Shown: positions 1 through 8,587, counted from the stretch's first letter. The stretch is DNA of 64,000 nt from Kocuria rhizophila DC2201 (GCF_000010285.1 NC_010617.1:2356001-2420000), one strand, 5' to 3'. Notes: generated by a model from the letters alone, not told the origin. Numbers and translations: made by a program.

Positions 1-172
1 CGCCGCGGTCACGAGCGACAAGCCCAGCGCCAGCCGGTGGGCCCTGATCGGCGGCACGGTGGGCGGCATCCTGGGCATCGCCGGAGCCCAGGCCCTCACG
101 CGCCGACGCTCCGCACCCCGCCACCACGACGCACAGAGCGCCGCAGGTCAGACCGGCTCGTTCTCGTCATGA
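1..172 (+). CDS. C-terminal tail of a Wzz/YveK-like polysaccharide chain-length regulator (partial)
   Basis: The frame starting at base 2 is open from the window edge to a TGA at 170-172. It encodes about 56 residues: a short polar stretch (SDKPSASRW), a glycine-rich transmembrane helix (ALIGGTVGGILGIAGA) and a basic/polar cytoplasmic tail. A proline/serine-rich approach followed by a final membrane helix and an Arg-rich tail is the usual end of Wzz-type polysaccharide co-polymerases. The stop overlaps the ATG of the next gene (ATGA at 169-172), so the two are translationally coupled, and that next gene is a Wzy-like polymerase, which supports the call. The N-terminal part is outside the window, so any kinase domain cannot be judged. 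Confidence 0.55.
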   Translation, partial: AAVTSDKPSASRWALIGGTVGGILGIAGAQALTRRRSAPRHHDAQSAAGQTGSFSS

Positions 173-1431
173 AGTGGCGCGATGCCATCTCCATGGACCG
201 GGTCCCGGTCCTGACCCTGATCGTCTTCCTGCTGATCAGCTGGGCCTCCACGGTCTACTTCCTGGACCACTCCGTGGTGACCGTGCCGAGCCCCTTCACG
301 CCGGTGTGGGCGGCGTACAACCACGCCGACGCCGTGCGCCTGATCTCCTGGGCCGTCCTGGGGCTCGTGCTCGCGCTCGTGTTCCCGTTCCCGGGGCGCA
401 CCCCGTCCTGGCCCACGCTGCTGAGCACCATCGGGCGGCAGGTGCGTCCCCTCACGTGGCTCTGGGTCCTGATCACGTTCGGGACCATGGCCGCGCTGCT
501 GCTCGCCAAAGGCCGCTACATCCTGGAGGCGCCCCAATACCTGATCTTCATGGCGCCGCCGGCGATCGTGTCCGCCTCGAGCGTCGCCCAGCCCATGGCC
601 GTCCTCGCGGCGGGCTTCCTCTCGGTGCGGCACCCGCTGCTGGGCCGGATCGCCATGGTGTCCTGGCTCGTCCTGCTCTTCGCGTGCGCCACCCGTGTCT
701 TCGCAGGCGTGGTGGTGCTCTACGTGGTGGGCAGGTTCCTGGCCGGGGGCAGGGTGTCCTGGCTCGGGTGGCTCGGCACCGCCGCCATCACGGTGGTGCT
801 GCTGCCCATCCCGCTGTACTGCCGCGACCTCACGGAGCACGGCCTGATCCCGTACGCGCACGCCATGGCCAAGGTGCTCCCGGAACCCTCGTTCTTCAGC
901 GAGTCCCTGCTTACGACCACCAACAGTTTCGGCTTCAGCGTGCCGCTGCTCGTGTTCACGAGCCACGAGTACGGCATCACGGCGCAGGACATGCTCATCT
1001 CCCTGAACCCGGGGCCGGGGCGGCTGGTGGGCTGGGACGACATCCTGTTCTCGATGCGTGTCCACGAGTTCATCCCGTACTCGGCCCTGGGCGAGTGGGC
1101 GAGCTTCGGCGGATTCAGCCTCATGCTGTTCACGCTCGCGTGGGGACTGGTGGTGCGCGGCTGCCTGCGCAGCGTGGGGACGAACCCGCACCCCACCATG
1201 GTGCTGTTCCTGTCCGCACTGCTCGGGATGGCCATGCTCACCGTGGTCATGATCACCCAGTACAACACCCGGGCGGTGAGCCGGATCGTCTCCATGATGA
1301 TCCTGGCCACGGTGCTCGAACGGGCGCTGCGCCCGCTCACCGCCGCGTTCCTGCGGCGCAGGGCCCTGCGGTCCCGGGCGCCGCGCGGCCCCGCTCTGAG
1401 AGGACCCCTCGCCGGTGCGGGCCGGGCATGA
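169..1431 (+). CDS. Wzy-like polysaccharide polymerase, multi-pass membrane protein
   Basis: The product is about 420 residues with roughly ten hydrophobic helices, a larger polar loop near residues 220-305 and a basic tail rich in Arg and Ala. Hydrophobicity pattern, size and position among a Wzz-like tail, an acetyltransferase and a glycosyltransferase fit a Wzy-type polymerase of repeat units at the outer face of the membrane. I see no decisive motif, as is usual for this family. The ATG at 169 is preferred over an upstream in-frame ATG at 37, because 37-168 is the coding end of the preceding gene in another frame and the ATGA overlap couples the two. A flippase or other EPS membrane protein is the alternative. 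Confidence 0.6.
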   Translation: MKWRDAISMDRVPVLTLIVFLLISWASTVYFLDHSVVTVPSPFTPVWAAYNHADAVRLISWAVLGLVLALVFPFPGRTPSWPTLLSTIGRQVRPLTWLWVLITFGTMAALLLAKGRYILEAPQYLIFMAPPAIVSASSVAQPMAVLAAGFLSVRHPLLGRIAMVSWLVLLFACATRVFAGVVVLYVVGRFLAGGRVSWLGWLGTAAITVVLLPIPLYCRDLTEHGLIPYAHAMAKVLPEPSFFSESLLTTTNSFGFSVPLLVFTSHEYGITAQDMLISLNPGPGRLVGWDDILFSMRVHEFIPYSALGEWASFGGFSLMLFTLAWGLVVRGCLRSVGTNPHPTMVLFLSALLGMAMLTVVMITQYNTRAVSRIVSMMILATVLERALRPLTAAFLRRRALRSRAPRGPALRGPLAGAGRA

Positions 1432-3130
1432 CGGGACACCGGTGACCCCGGCCCGCACCACCCGCCGCGGGTTCATCGCGCTCGCCGCCGTGACCGCGGT
1501 GGGGGTCACGGCGTCGTGCGCACCGGGCGGGGCTCCGGCGCCGCGGGATCCCGCCCCCAGCGCACTGGAGCGGCGCCAGGTGTGGGCGCACATGGTGCCC
1601 CAGGGACTGCCCCTGGCCGCGGACCCGGACGTCCACTACGGCAGCGAGCGGCCGCTCTCCCTCGCCCCGGCGGGCACGGGGTACGAGCGCCTCGTCGCCG
1701 ACCAGCTCACGCAGGCCCGGGCCGCGGGGCTCACCGGGATGCAGATCCTGCTGCTGGACGGGGTCAACTCCGGCACGGACTTCGTGGCGGACTGGATGTC
1801 GGCCGCCGATCCGTCGTGGCGGAACTCGTCGTCCGCGGGCTTCTCGGTGGCCCCGTGCCTGCAGGTCTCGTCCCTGCGCCGCGCCACCTCCATGGTGGAG
1901 CAGTACGCGGCGGCCGCGGCCGAACACCCCTCCGCGGCCCGTTCGGGGGACGCCCTGGTCGTCTGGGTCTACAACGCCCGGTCCCTCTCCCCCGGTGACT
2001 GGAACACGCTGCGCGGCACGCTCCACGACCGGGGCACCGACGTGTTCCTGGTCGCGGAGCTGAAGACCCAGGCGAGCCAGCACGGCGACACCCTGGACAC
2101 CTCGCTCGTGGACCCGTACGCCGGGTCCTTCGACGCGCTGTGGCTGTTCGAGGACAAGGAGACCGAGGTCCTCCACGACGTCGTCTCCTGGGCCGCCGCC
2201 CACGATCTTCCCTTCGCCGGGGGCTCGCTGCCCGGCTACGACCGGCAGACCGCTCACGGCGGCTACGTGGACGCGCGGGGCACCGAGCTCTGGCGCCGCC
2301 ACCTGGAGAGCCAGCTGGCAGCCCACCCCGCGTGGCTGACCGCCGTCACCTGGAACGACGCCGTGGAGCACACGTCGGTCCAGCCCACCACCGACTGGGG
2401 CCGCACGCGCGCGGACCTGCTGGCGCACCACTCCGCGGTCTTCCGGGGCGCGGCCCAGGCGGACTCCGAGGCCCGCGCGTACGCGAGCTCCCCGCAGTAC
2501 CTGCTCGCCGGCCGGGAGCTGCTGGTGGAGGGTCTCGTGATCAACCACGGCCACACGGCCGTGAGGGTGCGCACGAGGGTCACCTCCGCCGCCGGCCGGA
2601 CCCTCGCCGAGGCCGTCTCGGAGCCGGTGGCCGCGGGCGGCGTCACGGCCGCCGTGGTCGAACGGACCCTGGACCTGCGCGGAGGTGAGCACGTCGTGGC
2701 CGTGGTGGACCTTCTCGACGAGAAGGGGGCGAGAACCGCCGGCGTCCGCGGCGCCCCGGTGGTCGTCTACGACGAGGCGGACCCCGCCGTGCCGTCACCG
2801 GACCGCCGCCGCTACTACTCCCTCGGCAGCCACGAGACCACGGACTTCTCCGGGGTGGCGAGACTCGAGCGCGGCGAGGGCCCGGGGCCCTCCGGAATGC
2901 ACGTCACGACCACGCGGGCCGTGCGGTCCGTGGAGCTGCTCCACAACACCTGGCCCGCCGGTCTCGCGCTCGACGCCACCGGCGTGGGCTACGAGGACCC
3001 GCCCGGGAGCATCGTGGGCGGCCAGGAGGTGAGCACCGTCCCGGGCGGGTTCACGATCGCCAGGGTGGTCACCCACGAGGGGCGGATCGCCTACTCGGCA
3101 CCCGTCCACCACGGGGCCTCCGGCGGGTAG
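1415..3130 (+). CDS. Tat-exported, GH71-like (alpha-1,3-glucanase family) putative lipoprotein
   Basis: The product is about 571 residues. The N-terminus has a twin-arginine signal (RRGFIALAAVTAVGV) ending in a cysteine (TASC) that could be lipidated, so an extracytoplasmic location is likely. The first two thirds resemble glycoside hydrolase family 71: an opening VWAHM strand, a G-MQILLLDGVN segment, SLPGYDR, and a late VTWNDAVEH block corresponding to the family's WND region near the active site. The last third looks like beta-rich domains. GTG 1415 overlaps the polymerase gene by 17 nt and has AGAGGA about 10 nt upstream; GTG 1442 is an alternative that would start just before the RR motif. 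Family knowledge suggests cleavage of alpha-glucan; a role in trimming the EPS made by this locus is inferred. Confidence 0.6.
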   Translation: MRAGHDGTPVTPARTTRRGFIALAAVTAVGVTASCAPGGAPAPRDPAPSALERRQVWAHMVPQGLPLAADPDVHYGSERPLSLAPAGTGYERLVADQLTQARAAGLTGMQILLLDGVNSGTDFVADWMSAADPSWRNSSSAGFSVAPCLQVSSLRRATSMVEQYAAAAAEHPSAARSGDALVVWVYNARSLSPGDWNTLRGTLHDRGTDVFLVAELKTQASQHGDTLDTSLVDPYAGSFDALWLFEDKETEVLHDVVSWAAAHDLPFAGGSLPGYDRQTAHGGYVDARGTELWRRHLESQLAAHPAWLTAVTWNDAVEHTSVQPTTDWGRTRADLLAHHSAVFRGAAQADSEARAYASSPQYLLAGRELLVEGLVINHGHTAVRVRTRVTSAAGRTLAEAVSEPVAAGGVTAAVVERTLDLRGGEHVVAVVDLLDEKGARTAGVRGAPVVVYDEADPAVPSPDRRRYYSLGSHETTDFSGVARLERGEGPGPSGMHVTTTRAVRSVELLHNTWPAGLALDATGVGYEDPPGSIVGGQEVSTVPGGFTIARVVTHEGRIAYSAPVHHGASGG

Positions 3131-3217
3131 GCCGTCCCGGGCCCGCCACCGGTGGGCTGGCCGGACCGCCCCGGCAACCGCCATGCACGACCGACCGATC
3201 AACACAGGGGAGAGAAC

Positions 3218-3754
3218 ATGACACACCAGCGACGCCGCCTGGCCACCTTCACGGGCCGTGGCTACGACAAGGGCCGCAGCACCCTGCAGTGCGCGGCGTG
3301 GGCGCTCGTCGCGGAGCCGCTGCAGCGCTCCGTGCTGTGCCCCCCACGGGTGCGCACGCGCATCCTGCGCGCGTTCGGCGCGCAAATCGGGGAGGGTACC
3401 CTGATCCGCCACGACGTACGGATCCACTGGCCCTGGAAACTGAGCGTGGGCGAGAACTCGTGGATCGGCGTCGGCGCCTGGCTGCTGAACCTGGAGCCCG
3501 TCACGATCGGCTCGGACGTGTGCATCTCGCAGGGTGCCATGCTGTGCACTGGCAGCCACCGCGCGGACGACCCCGCGTTCGAGTTCGACAACGCGCCCGT
3601 CACCGTGGCCGACGGCGCGTGGATCGCCCTGCGCGCCACGGTCCTGCGCGGCGTGACCGTGGGCGAGGGCGCCGTGGTGGGTGCCACCGCCCTGGTCACC
3701 CGTGACGTCCCGGCCGGCGAGCGCGTGCTGGCCCCCGTGGCCGCGAGGGCGTGA
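3218..3754 (+). CDS. WcaF-like acyltransferase (left-handed beta-helix hexapeptide repeat)
   Basis: The product is 178 residues, typical for WcaF/colanic-acid-type O-acetyltransferases. Hexapeptide repeats run from about residue 60 to the end (IGEGTLIRHDV, VTIGSDVCIS, GVTVGEGAVVGATALVT), and the GAMLCTGSH segment carries the likely catalytic His. It should transfer an acetyl group from acetyl-CoA to a sugar of the EPS repeat unit in the cytoplasm. ATG 3218 is chosen because AGGGGAGA lies just upstream, while the longer in-frame extension to 3152 reads through non-coding-like sequence. The stop overlaps the next start (GTGA at 3751-3754). The sugar substrate cannot be read from sequence. Confidence 0.85.
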   Translation: MTHQRRRLATFTGRGYDKGRSTLQCAAWALVAEPLQRSVLCPPRVRTRILRAFGAQIGEGTLIRHDVRIHWPWKLSVGENSWIGVGAWLLNLEPVTIGSDVCISQGAMLCTGSHRADDPAFEFDNAPVTVADGAWIALRATVLRGVTVGEGAVVGATALVTRDVPAGERVLAPVAARA

Positions 3755-4875
3755 GCGGCATGCGGATCCTGCAGATTGTGGCCCTCGTCTCGGGCACCAA
3801 CGCGTACGGCGGGCCCACCACGGTGGCCTTCAACCAGTGCCGCGCGCTGGCCGACGCCGGTCACGACGTCGTGCTCGCCGCCACCGGTTCCGAGCTGGGT
3901 ACCCCGCTGCCCACGGAGCGCGACGGCGTGCGCACGGCGCTGTTCCCACCGCACTACGTGCTGCCGGGCGCGGGATTCGCGGGGCTGACGTCCCCCGCGA
4001 TGCTCTCGTGGGTGCGCCGGGTGGCCCCGAGCGCGGACGTGGTGCACGTGCACATGGCCCGTGACCTGCTGACCCTGCCCTCCGCGCGGCTCGCGCAGCG
4101 CGCAGGGACCCGGACGGTGCTGCAGACCCACGGGATGATCGACCCGTCGGAGAACCCGCTGGCAGGCCCGCTCGACGCCGTGCTGACCCGCCGCGTGCTG
4201 CGGGACGCCCACCGGATCTTCCACCTCACACCGGGGGAACGCCAGGAGGTGGCGCAGGTGGCCGGCGGTCCTGTGAACCTCGTGGAGCTGCACAACGGCA
4301 TGCCCGTGAGCACCCAGCCCCGCGCGGTGCGCGAGGATGAGACGTGCCGGGTGCTGTTCCTCGCCCGGCTGCAGGAGCGCAAGCGCCCGCTCGCGTTCGT
4401 GGCCGCCGCCCGGGCGCTCGCGGACCGCTTCCCGCACACCACGTTCACCCTGGTGGGCCCGGACGAGGGCCAGGGGGACGCGGTGCGCCGCGCCATCGAG
4501 GACGCCGCCCTGGGGGACCGCCTCACGTGGGCCGGGCCGGTGGACTCGGCCGGTGCCGCGCGGTGGATGCGGGACTCGGACCTCTACGTGCTGCCCTCGG
4601 TGGACGAGCCGTACCCCATGTCCGTGCTGGAGGCCATGTCCTCGGGGCTGCCCGTGGTGATCACGGACACGTGCGGTCTGGCGGACACGGTGCGCCGCAC
4701 GGGCTCCGGGGTGATCGTGGACGACTCGCAGCAGGACCTCGAGCGCGCCCTGTCCGAGCTGCTCTCCGATCCCGACCTGCGCCGACGCACGGGCCGCACG
4801 GCCCGGGAGACCATTGCGCGCGAGTACGGAATGGGCGCCGTGGTGGAGCGGCTGCTGTCCGCGTACGGCGACTGA
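3751..4875 (+). CDS. GT4-family glycosyltransferase for exopolysaccharide synthesis
   Basis: The product is 374 residues, a standard two-Rossmann-domain (GT-B) length. The N-terminal domain has the donor-side glycine loop (YGGPTTVAFNQCRAL); the C-terminal domain has the family 4 signature, with LFLARLQERKRP followed by the E-x7-E-type block near residues 285-300 (SVDEPYPMSVLEAMSSGLPVV). It should add a sugar from a nucleotide donor to a lipid-linked oligosaccharide. GTG 3751 gives a 4-nt overlap with the acetyltransferase; ATG 3760 is nearly as good. It is the last large gene of the polysaccharide group on this strand. Confidence 0.88.
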   Translation: MSGMRILQIVALVSGTNAYGGPTTVAFNQCRALADAGHDVVLAATGSELGTPLPTERDGVRTALFPPHYVLPGAGFAGLTSPAMLSWVRRVAPSADVVHVHMARDLLTLPSARLAQRAGTRTVLQTHGMIDPSENPLAGPLDAVLTRRVLRDAHRIFHLTPGERQEVAQVAGGPVNLVELHNGMPVSTQPRAVREDETCRVLFLARLQERKRPLAFVAAARALADRFPHTTFTLVGPDEGQGDAVRRAIEDAALGDRLTWAGPVDSAGAARWMRDSDLYVLPSVDEPYPMSVLEAMSSGLPVVITDTCGLADTVRRTGSGVIVDDSQQDLERALSELLSDPDLRRRTGRTARETIAREYGMGAVVERLLSAYGD

Positions 4876-5115
4876 GCGCACCATTCCCGACCCACCGGTC
4901 GGAAAACGTCCCCCGAGCGGGGACAGGGGGCTGGGCGATCGGCCAGGAAAGGCCTGGTCGACAGTCCAGCGCAGGTCTGGCCGTTCGGCGGTGTCGCAGG
5001 GCGGCGGTGGCTCCGTAGCGTAGTAACCACCGGGTCGGAACGGATGCCGCACGGCCTCCGCTCGCGGGGTGACCCGGTGACTGTCACTGGACGACCAACA
5101 AGAAGGACACGCACC

Positions 5116-5205
5116 ATGGACATCTTCACCTCCGTCATCCAGAACCTCGGCACCATCGCCGGCATCGTGCTCGACTTTCTGAAGGCCTTCGGGGTGGCCG
5201 GCTGA
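5116..5205 (+). CDS. 29-residue amphipathic peptide, unknown function
   Basis: This short ORF stands alone between the glycosyltransferase and serA. An AAGGA ribosome site lies 8 nt before the ATG, better than most starts in the window. The peptide begins MDIFTSVIQNLG and ends FLKAFGVAG. Ile, Leu, Val and Phe recur every three to four positions, and Asp, Thr, Gln, Asn and Lys fill the opposite face, giving an amphipathic helix with net charge near -1 and no signal peptide. Size and pattern recall phenol-soluble modulins and other small membrane-active peptides, but I recognise no family. Upstream lie a possible TAGCGT -10 (5016-5021) and a perfect dyad GTGACTGTCAC (5077-5087). Expression is not proven. 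Confidence 0.55.
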   Translation: MDIFTSVIQNLGTIAGIVLDFLKAFGVAG

Positions 5206-5309
5206 TCGAGCCCGTCCCACCCGGGCGGGACGTCGCGCCCCGCCCGATGCTCGTGGCCCCGCACTGTCGCAGGAGGACCCACGCCGGGGGGGGCCCGGAA
5301 CCCTGGCCT

Positions 5310-5321
5310 TAGGATGGACGG
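5310..5321 (+). promoter_or_regulatory. Probable leaderless promoter of serA
   Basis: TAGGAT at 5310-5315 fits the actinobacterial -10 (TANNNT) and ends only six bases before the GTG start of serA. Transcription would begin at or next to the start codon, and no Shine-Dalgarno sequence is present. No clear -35 is visible. Confidence 0.5.
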
Positions 5322-6518
5322 GTGAAGGCCTTACTGCTCGAGAACATCCATTCGGACGCCGTCGACGCCCTGCGCAGCCGGGGATTCGAGGTCGAGACCC
5401 GCAAGGGCGCGCTGGACCCCGGGGAGCTGGTCGAGGCGCTGGACGGTGTGGAGCTGCTGGGGATCCGCTCCAAGACCCGGGTCACGCGCGAGGTCCTGGA
5501 GGCCCACCCCGAGCTGCTGGCCGTGGGCGCGTTCTGCATCGGCACCAACCAGATCGACCTCACGGCGGCCACCGACACCGCCACGGCCGTGTTCAACGCC
5601 CCGTTCTCCAACACCCGCTCCGTGGTGGAGCTGACCCTCGGGGAGATCATCGCCCTGGCCCGCCACCTCACGGACAAGAACACCGCCATGCACCAGGGCG
5701 TGTGGCTCAAGTCCGCCGAGGGCTCCCACGAGGTCCGCGGCCGCACGCTCGGCATCGTGGGCTACGGCAACATCGGCAAGCAGCTCTCGGTGGTGGCCGA
5801 GGCGTTCGGCATGGACGTCTACTACTACGACATCGTGGACCGCCTGGCCATGGGCAACGCCACCAAGTGCGACTCCCTGGAGCAGCTGCTGACCACGGTG
5901 GAGACGGTCACACTGCACGTCGACGGGCGGGAGTCCAACACCGCCATGTTCGGCCGCGAGCAGTTCCGCCGGATGCGCCCGCGCTCCATCTTCCTCAACC
6001 TCTCCCGCGGGCACGTGGTGGATCTGGAGGCCCTGCACGAGGCCCTCGTGTCCGGGCACCTGGCCGGCGCCGGGCTGGACGTCTACCCCTCGGAGCCCAA
6101 GGCGGCCGGCGAGCCGTTCGTCTCCGAGCTGCAGGGCCTGCCCAACGTGATCCTCACCCCGCACGTGGGCGGTTCCACCGCGGAGGCCCAGGAGAACATC
6201 GGCGGCTTCGTCTCGGGCAAGCTGATCGACTACTGCCGCTACGGCACCACCAGCCTGTCCGTGAACTTCCCCGAGGTGCAGCTGGACCCCACCATCCACG
6301 GCACCCGCCTGCTGCACGTCCACAGCAACGTGCCCGGTGTGCTGGCGCGCGTGAACTCGGTGCTGGGCGAGCACGGGATCAACGTGGACCGCCAGCAGCT
6401 GGTGACCAAGGCCCAGATGGGCTACCTGGTCACGGACTGCGGCAACGGGGTCACCGAGGACGTCGTGGCCGCGGTCAAGGCCCTGCCGGAGACCGTCCGG
6501 GTGGCCACCGTCTCCTGA
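5322..6518 (+). CDS. serA: D-3-phosphoglycerate dehydrogenase
   Basis: The product is 398 residues, close to the E. coli-type SerA. It oxidises 3-phosphoglycerate with NAD+, the first step of serine synthesis in the cytoplasm. Visible features are the substrate-domain start (ALLLENIHSDAVDALRSRG), the NAD-binding loop GIVGYGNIGKQ near residue 146, the conserved NLSRGHVVD segment, the catalytic His in LTPHVGGST, and a C-terminal ACT-like regulatory domain (LLHVHSNVPGVLARVNSVL) that binds serine in homologues. The GTG start at 5322 matches the family N-terminus and appears leaderless. It stands alone and is followed by a strong hairpin. Confidence 0.95.
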   Translation: MKALLLENIHSDAVDALRSRGFEVETRKGALDPGELVEALDGVELLGIRSKTRVTREVLEAHPELLAVGAFCIGTNQIDLTAATDTATAVFNAPFSNTRSVVELTLGEIIALARHLTDKNTAMHQGVWLKSAEGSHEVRGRTLGIVGYGNIGKQLSVVAEAFGMDVYYYDIVDRLAMGNATKCDSLEQLLTTVETVTLHVDGRESNTAMFGREQFRRMRPRSIFLNLSRGHVVDLEALHEALVSGHLAGAGLDVYPSEPKAAGEPFVSELQGLPNVILTPHVGGSTAEAQENIGGFVSGKLIDYCRYGTTSLSVNFPEVQLDPTIHGTRLLHVHSNVPGVLARVNSVLGEHGINVDRQQLVTKAQMGYLVTDCGNGVTEDVVAAVKALPETVRVATVS

Positions 6519-6526
6519 CACCGCGC

Positions 6527-6536
6527 ACGACGCCGC
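6527..6536 (+). repeat. ACGACGCCGC motif copy, 9 nt after the serA stop
   Basis: Exact copy of the 10-bp motif that recurs 31 times in this window. It lies between the serA stop and the terminator hairpin. A degenerate partner (GCGGCGGGGT, 8 of 10) falls in the right arm of that hairpin. Confidence 0.6.
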
Positions 6537-6547
6537 CCGCGCACCGC

Positions 6548-6579
6548 GACCCCGTCGCCCGACCCCGGGCGGCGGGGTC
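6548..6579 (+). terminator. Terminator-like hairpin after serA
   Basis: GACCCCGTCGCCCG pairs with CGGGCGGCGGGGTC across a 4-nt loop, with one G-T wobble in 14 pairs. There is no real U-run, which is common for terminators in this GC range. The rest of the 313-bp gap (6519-6831) holds an ACGACGCCGC copy and the next promoter; I see no gene in it. Confidence 0.65.
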
Positions 6580-6785
6580 CGTTCATGGGGGCGCCGCCCT
6601 GCCTCGCAGGCACCTCCCGGCCCTCTCACCCGGCCGCGGCACCCGCGGGCCCACGGGCGGCGGGCGCGGTCGGCCTCCGGCCGGGCCATTGTTCCGAGTG
6701 CACCGCCGCCCGGGTCGGCGCGTTCACAACCTGTCACGAGGGCCTCGCCCGGCGCGCTCCGCGGGGCCCCTCCCCCGTGCGCCCC

Positions 6786-6791
6786 TACGCT
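6786..6791 (+). promoter_or_regulatory. Possible -10 (TACGCT) for the dicarboxylate transporter
   Basis: TACGCT fits TANNNT and would start transcription about 35 nt before the ATG at 6832. No convincing -35 lies 16-18 nt upstream, so this is a weak call. Confidence 0.35.
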
Positions 6792-6831
6792 GGAGGGGAT
6801 CCCCTTTCCCCACGACGATGTGGAGGCGGCC

Positions 6832-8529
6832 ATGAGCCATCCATCCGTGCCCGGCGCGCACCTGAAGAACCTCGACCCGGACCCGCACCGCGGCGAGGAG
6901 GTGAACTTCCAGTCCCCCGGGGAGCGGGCACCGGCGGAGAAGCGCCACACCCGCACCATCCGGCTGCTCGGGCTGCTGGGCGGGGCGGCCCTCGCCGCGC
7001 TGATCTACGTGCTCATGCCCCAGGAGGTCCCCCACAACGCCAAGCTCACCGCGGCCACTGCCGTGCTGATGGGCGCGTGGTGGATGACCGAGGCCCTGCC
7101 CCTGCCGGCCACGGCGCTGCTGCCCCTGGTGGTGTTCCCCACCCTCGGCGAGGAGATCACCTTCGACAAGGTGGGCGCCTCCTACGGCAACAACATCATC
7201 TTCCTGTTCATGGGCGGGTTCCTGCTGGCCCTGGCCATGCAGCGCTGGAACCTGCACCGCCGGATCGCCCTGCTCACCGTCAAGGTCATGGGCACCAAAC
7301 CCTCCCAGATGGTCGCCGGGTTCATGGTGGCCACGGGCTTCCTGTCCATGTGGGTCTCCAACACCGCCACGGCCGTGATGATGCTGCCGATCGGCGTGTC
7401 CGTGCTGCTGCTGGTCACCAGGATCGGCTCGGGGGACGCCACGGAGGCCTCCCCCGCCGCGGGCGGGGAGGCCAGCGCGACGACGGACGGCACCGCGAGG
7501 ACGGACGGCACCATCGGCCCCGGCGGCGTCGACGGCCCGGCCGGTGAGGTGGACCTGCAGGACGAGCAGGTCAAGGAGGACGTGGTCAAGTCCAACTTCG
7601 GCACCTCGCTGATGCTGGGGATCGCGTACGCGGCGTCGATCGGCTCGCTCGGCACGATCATCGGCACCCCGCCCAACACGCTCATGGCGGGCTACCTCTC
7701 GGACGCGCACGGGATCACCATCGGCTTCGGGCAGTGGATGCTCGTGGGCGTCCCGCTGGCCGTGGTGCTGCTGGCCCTGTGCTGGCTGCTGCTCACCCGG
7801 GTCCTGTTCAAGCCGGAGATCAGCGAGATCCCCGGCGGCCGTGAGCTGATCGCGGAGGAGCTGCACAAGCTCGGCCCCATGTCCTCCGGCGAGAAGCGTG
7901 TGCTCACGTTGTTCGTGCTCGCGGCCCTCGCGTGGATCCTGGTGCCGGTGCTGTTCGACAAGCCGATGATCTCGGACGCCGGGATCGCCATGGTCGTGGG
8001 CCTGCTGCTGTTCCTGTGCCCGGCCGGTGCCGCCCCCGGCGTGCGACTGCTGGACTGGGAGTCCGCGGTCAAGCTGCCGTGGGGCGTGCTGCTGCTCTTC
8101 GGCGGCGGCCTGGCGCTGTCCGCGCAGTTCTCGGGCTCGGGGCTCACCGAGTGGATCGGGGAGAAGGCCCAGGGCCTGGGCGGGCTGCCCGTGGTGCTGC
8201 TGGTGCTGCTCATGGCCGGCGGGATCCTGCTGCTCACGGAGCTCACGTCCAACACGGCCACCGCGGCCACGTTCCTGCCGGTGGCTGGCGGCGTGGCCAT
8301 GGGCATCGGCGTGGACCCCATGCTGCTGGCCATCCCGGTGGCACTGGCCGCCACGTGCGCGTTCATGCTCCCGGTGGCCACCCCGCCCAACGCCATCGCG
8401 TTCGGCTCCGGGTACGTGGCGGTCAGTCAGATGATCCGCGGCGGTGCGTGGCTCAACCTCATCGCGCTGGTGCTGATCACCATCACCACCATGACGCTCG
8501 GCGTGTGGGTCTTCGGCCTCGCCTTCTGA
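6832..8529 (+). CDS. DASS/SLC13-family sodium:dicarboxylate symporter
   Basis: The product is 565 residues with about 11-12 membrane helices. Both hallmark SNT sodium/carboxylate motifs of the DASS fold are present: SNTATAVMMLPIG near residue 180 and TSNTATAATFLPVAGG near 475, each preceded by a re-entrant Gly-rich hairpin; GTIIGTPPN and PVATPPNAIAFGSGYV are also typical. It should import C4-dicarboxylates or citrate with Na+. The central cytoplasmic loop (about residues 200-250) has an acidic, Thr/Gly-rich insert unlike VcINDY. ATG 6832 is chosen over GTG 6820 because TGGAGG sits six bases before it. The exact substrate is not readable. Confidence 0.9.
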   Translation: MSHPSVPGAHLKNLDPDPHRGEEVNFQSPGERAPAEKRHTRTIRLLGLLGGAALAALIYVLMPQEVPHNAKLTAATAVLMGAWWMTEALPLPATALLPLVVFPTLGEEITFDKVGASYGNNIIFLFMGGFLLALAMQRWNLHRRIALLTVKVMGTKPSQMVAGFMVATGFLSMWVSNTATAVMMLPIGVSVLLLVTRIGSGDATEASPAAGGEASATTDGTARTDGTIGPGGVDGPAGEVDLQDEQVKEDVVKSNFGTSLMLGIAYAASIGSLGTIIGTPPNTLMAGYLSDAHGITIGFGQWMLVGVPLAVVLLALCWLLLTRVLFKPEISEIPGGRELIAEELHKLGPMSSGEKRVLTLFVLAALAWILVPVLFDKPMISDAGIAMVVGLLLFLCPAGAAPGVRLLDWESAVKLPWGVLLLFGGGLALSAQFSGSGLTEWIGEKAQGLGGLPVVLLVLLMAGGILLLTELTSNTATAATFLPVAGGVAMGIGVDPMLLAIPVALAATCAFMLPVATPPNAIAFGSGYVAVSQMIRGGAWLNLIALVLITITTMTLGVWVFGLAF

Positions 8530-8547
8530 GCCCGTCCCGCCGGGCCC

Positions 8548-8587
8548 ACGACGCCGCCGCGCATCTGCGGGTGCCCGGCGGCGTCGT
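8548..8587 (+). terminator. Terminator stem built from an inverted pair of ACGACGCCGC motifs
   Basis: ACGACGCCGC at 8548-8557 and its exact complement GCGGCGTCGT at 8578-8587 form a hairpin starting 19 nt after the transporter stop. The downstream dps gene ends convergently at 8797, so it may serve both strands. The remaining gap up to 8796 is GC-rich and holds no gene I can support. Confidence 0.7.

Noticed and set aside
37-168. N-terminal extension of the Wzy-like protein
   Set aside because: The stretch is the coding end of the upstream gene in another frame, and its own translation is Arg/Pro/His-rich like typical off-frame GC sequence; ATGA coupling at 169 explains the start.
148-1593. 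Long opposite-strand ORFs over conserved genes (here and over serA, fadH, metE, crt genes and others)
   Set aside because: They are rich in His, Arg, Gly, Pro and Gln as expected for antisense of GC-rich codons, have no motifs, and the other strand has clear families.
4925-5000. Shared sequence (CTGGTCGACNGTCCAG) with the rRNA leader near 52573-52590
   Set aside because: Only a short palindromic core of about 15 bases matches and the flanks diverge; probably chance in GC-rich DNA.
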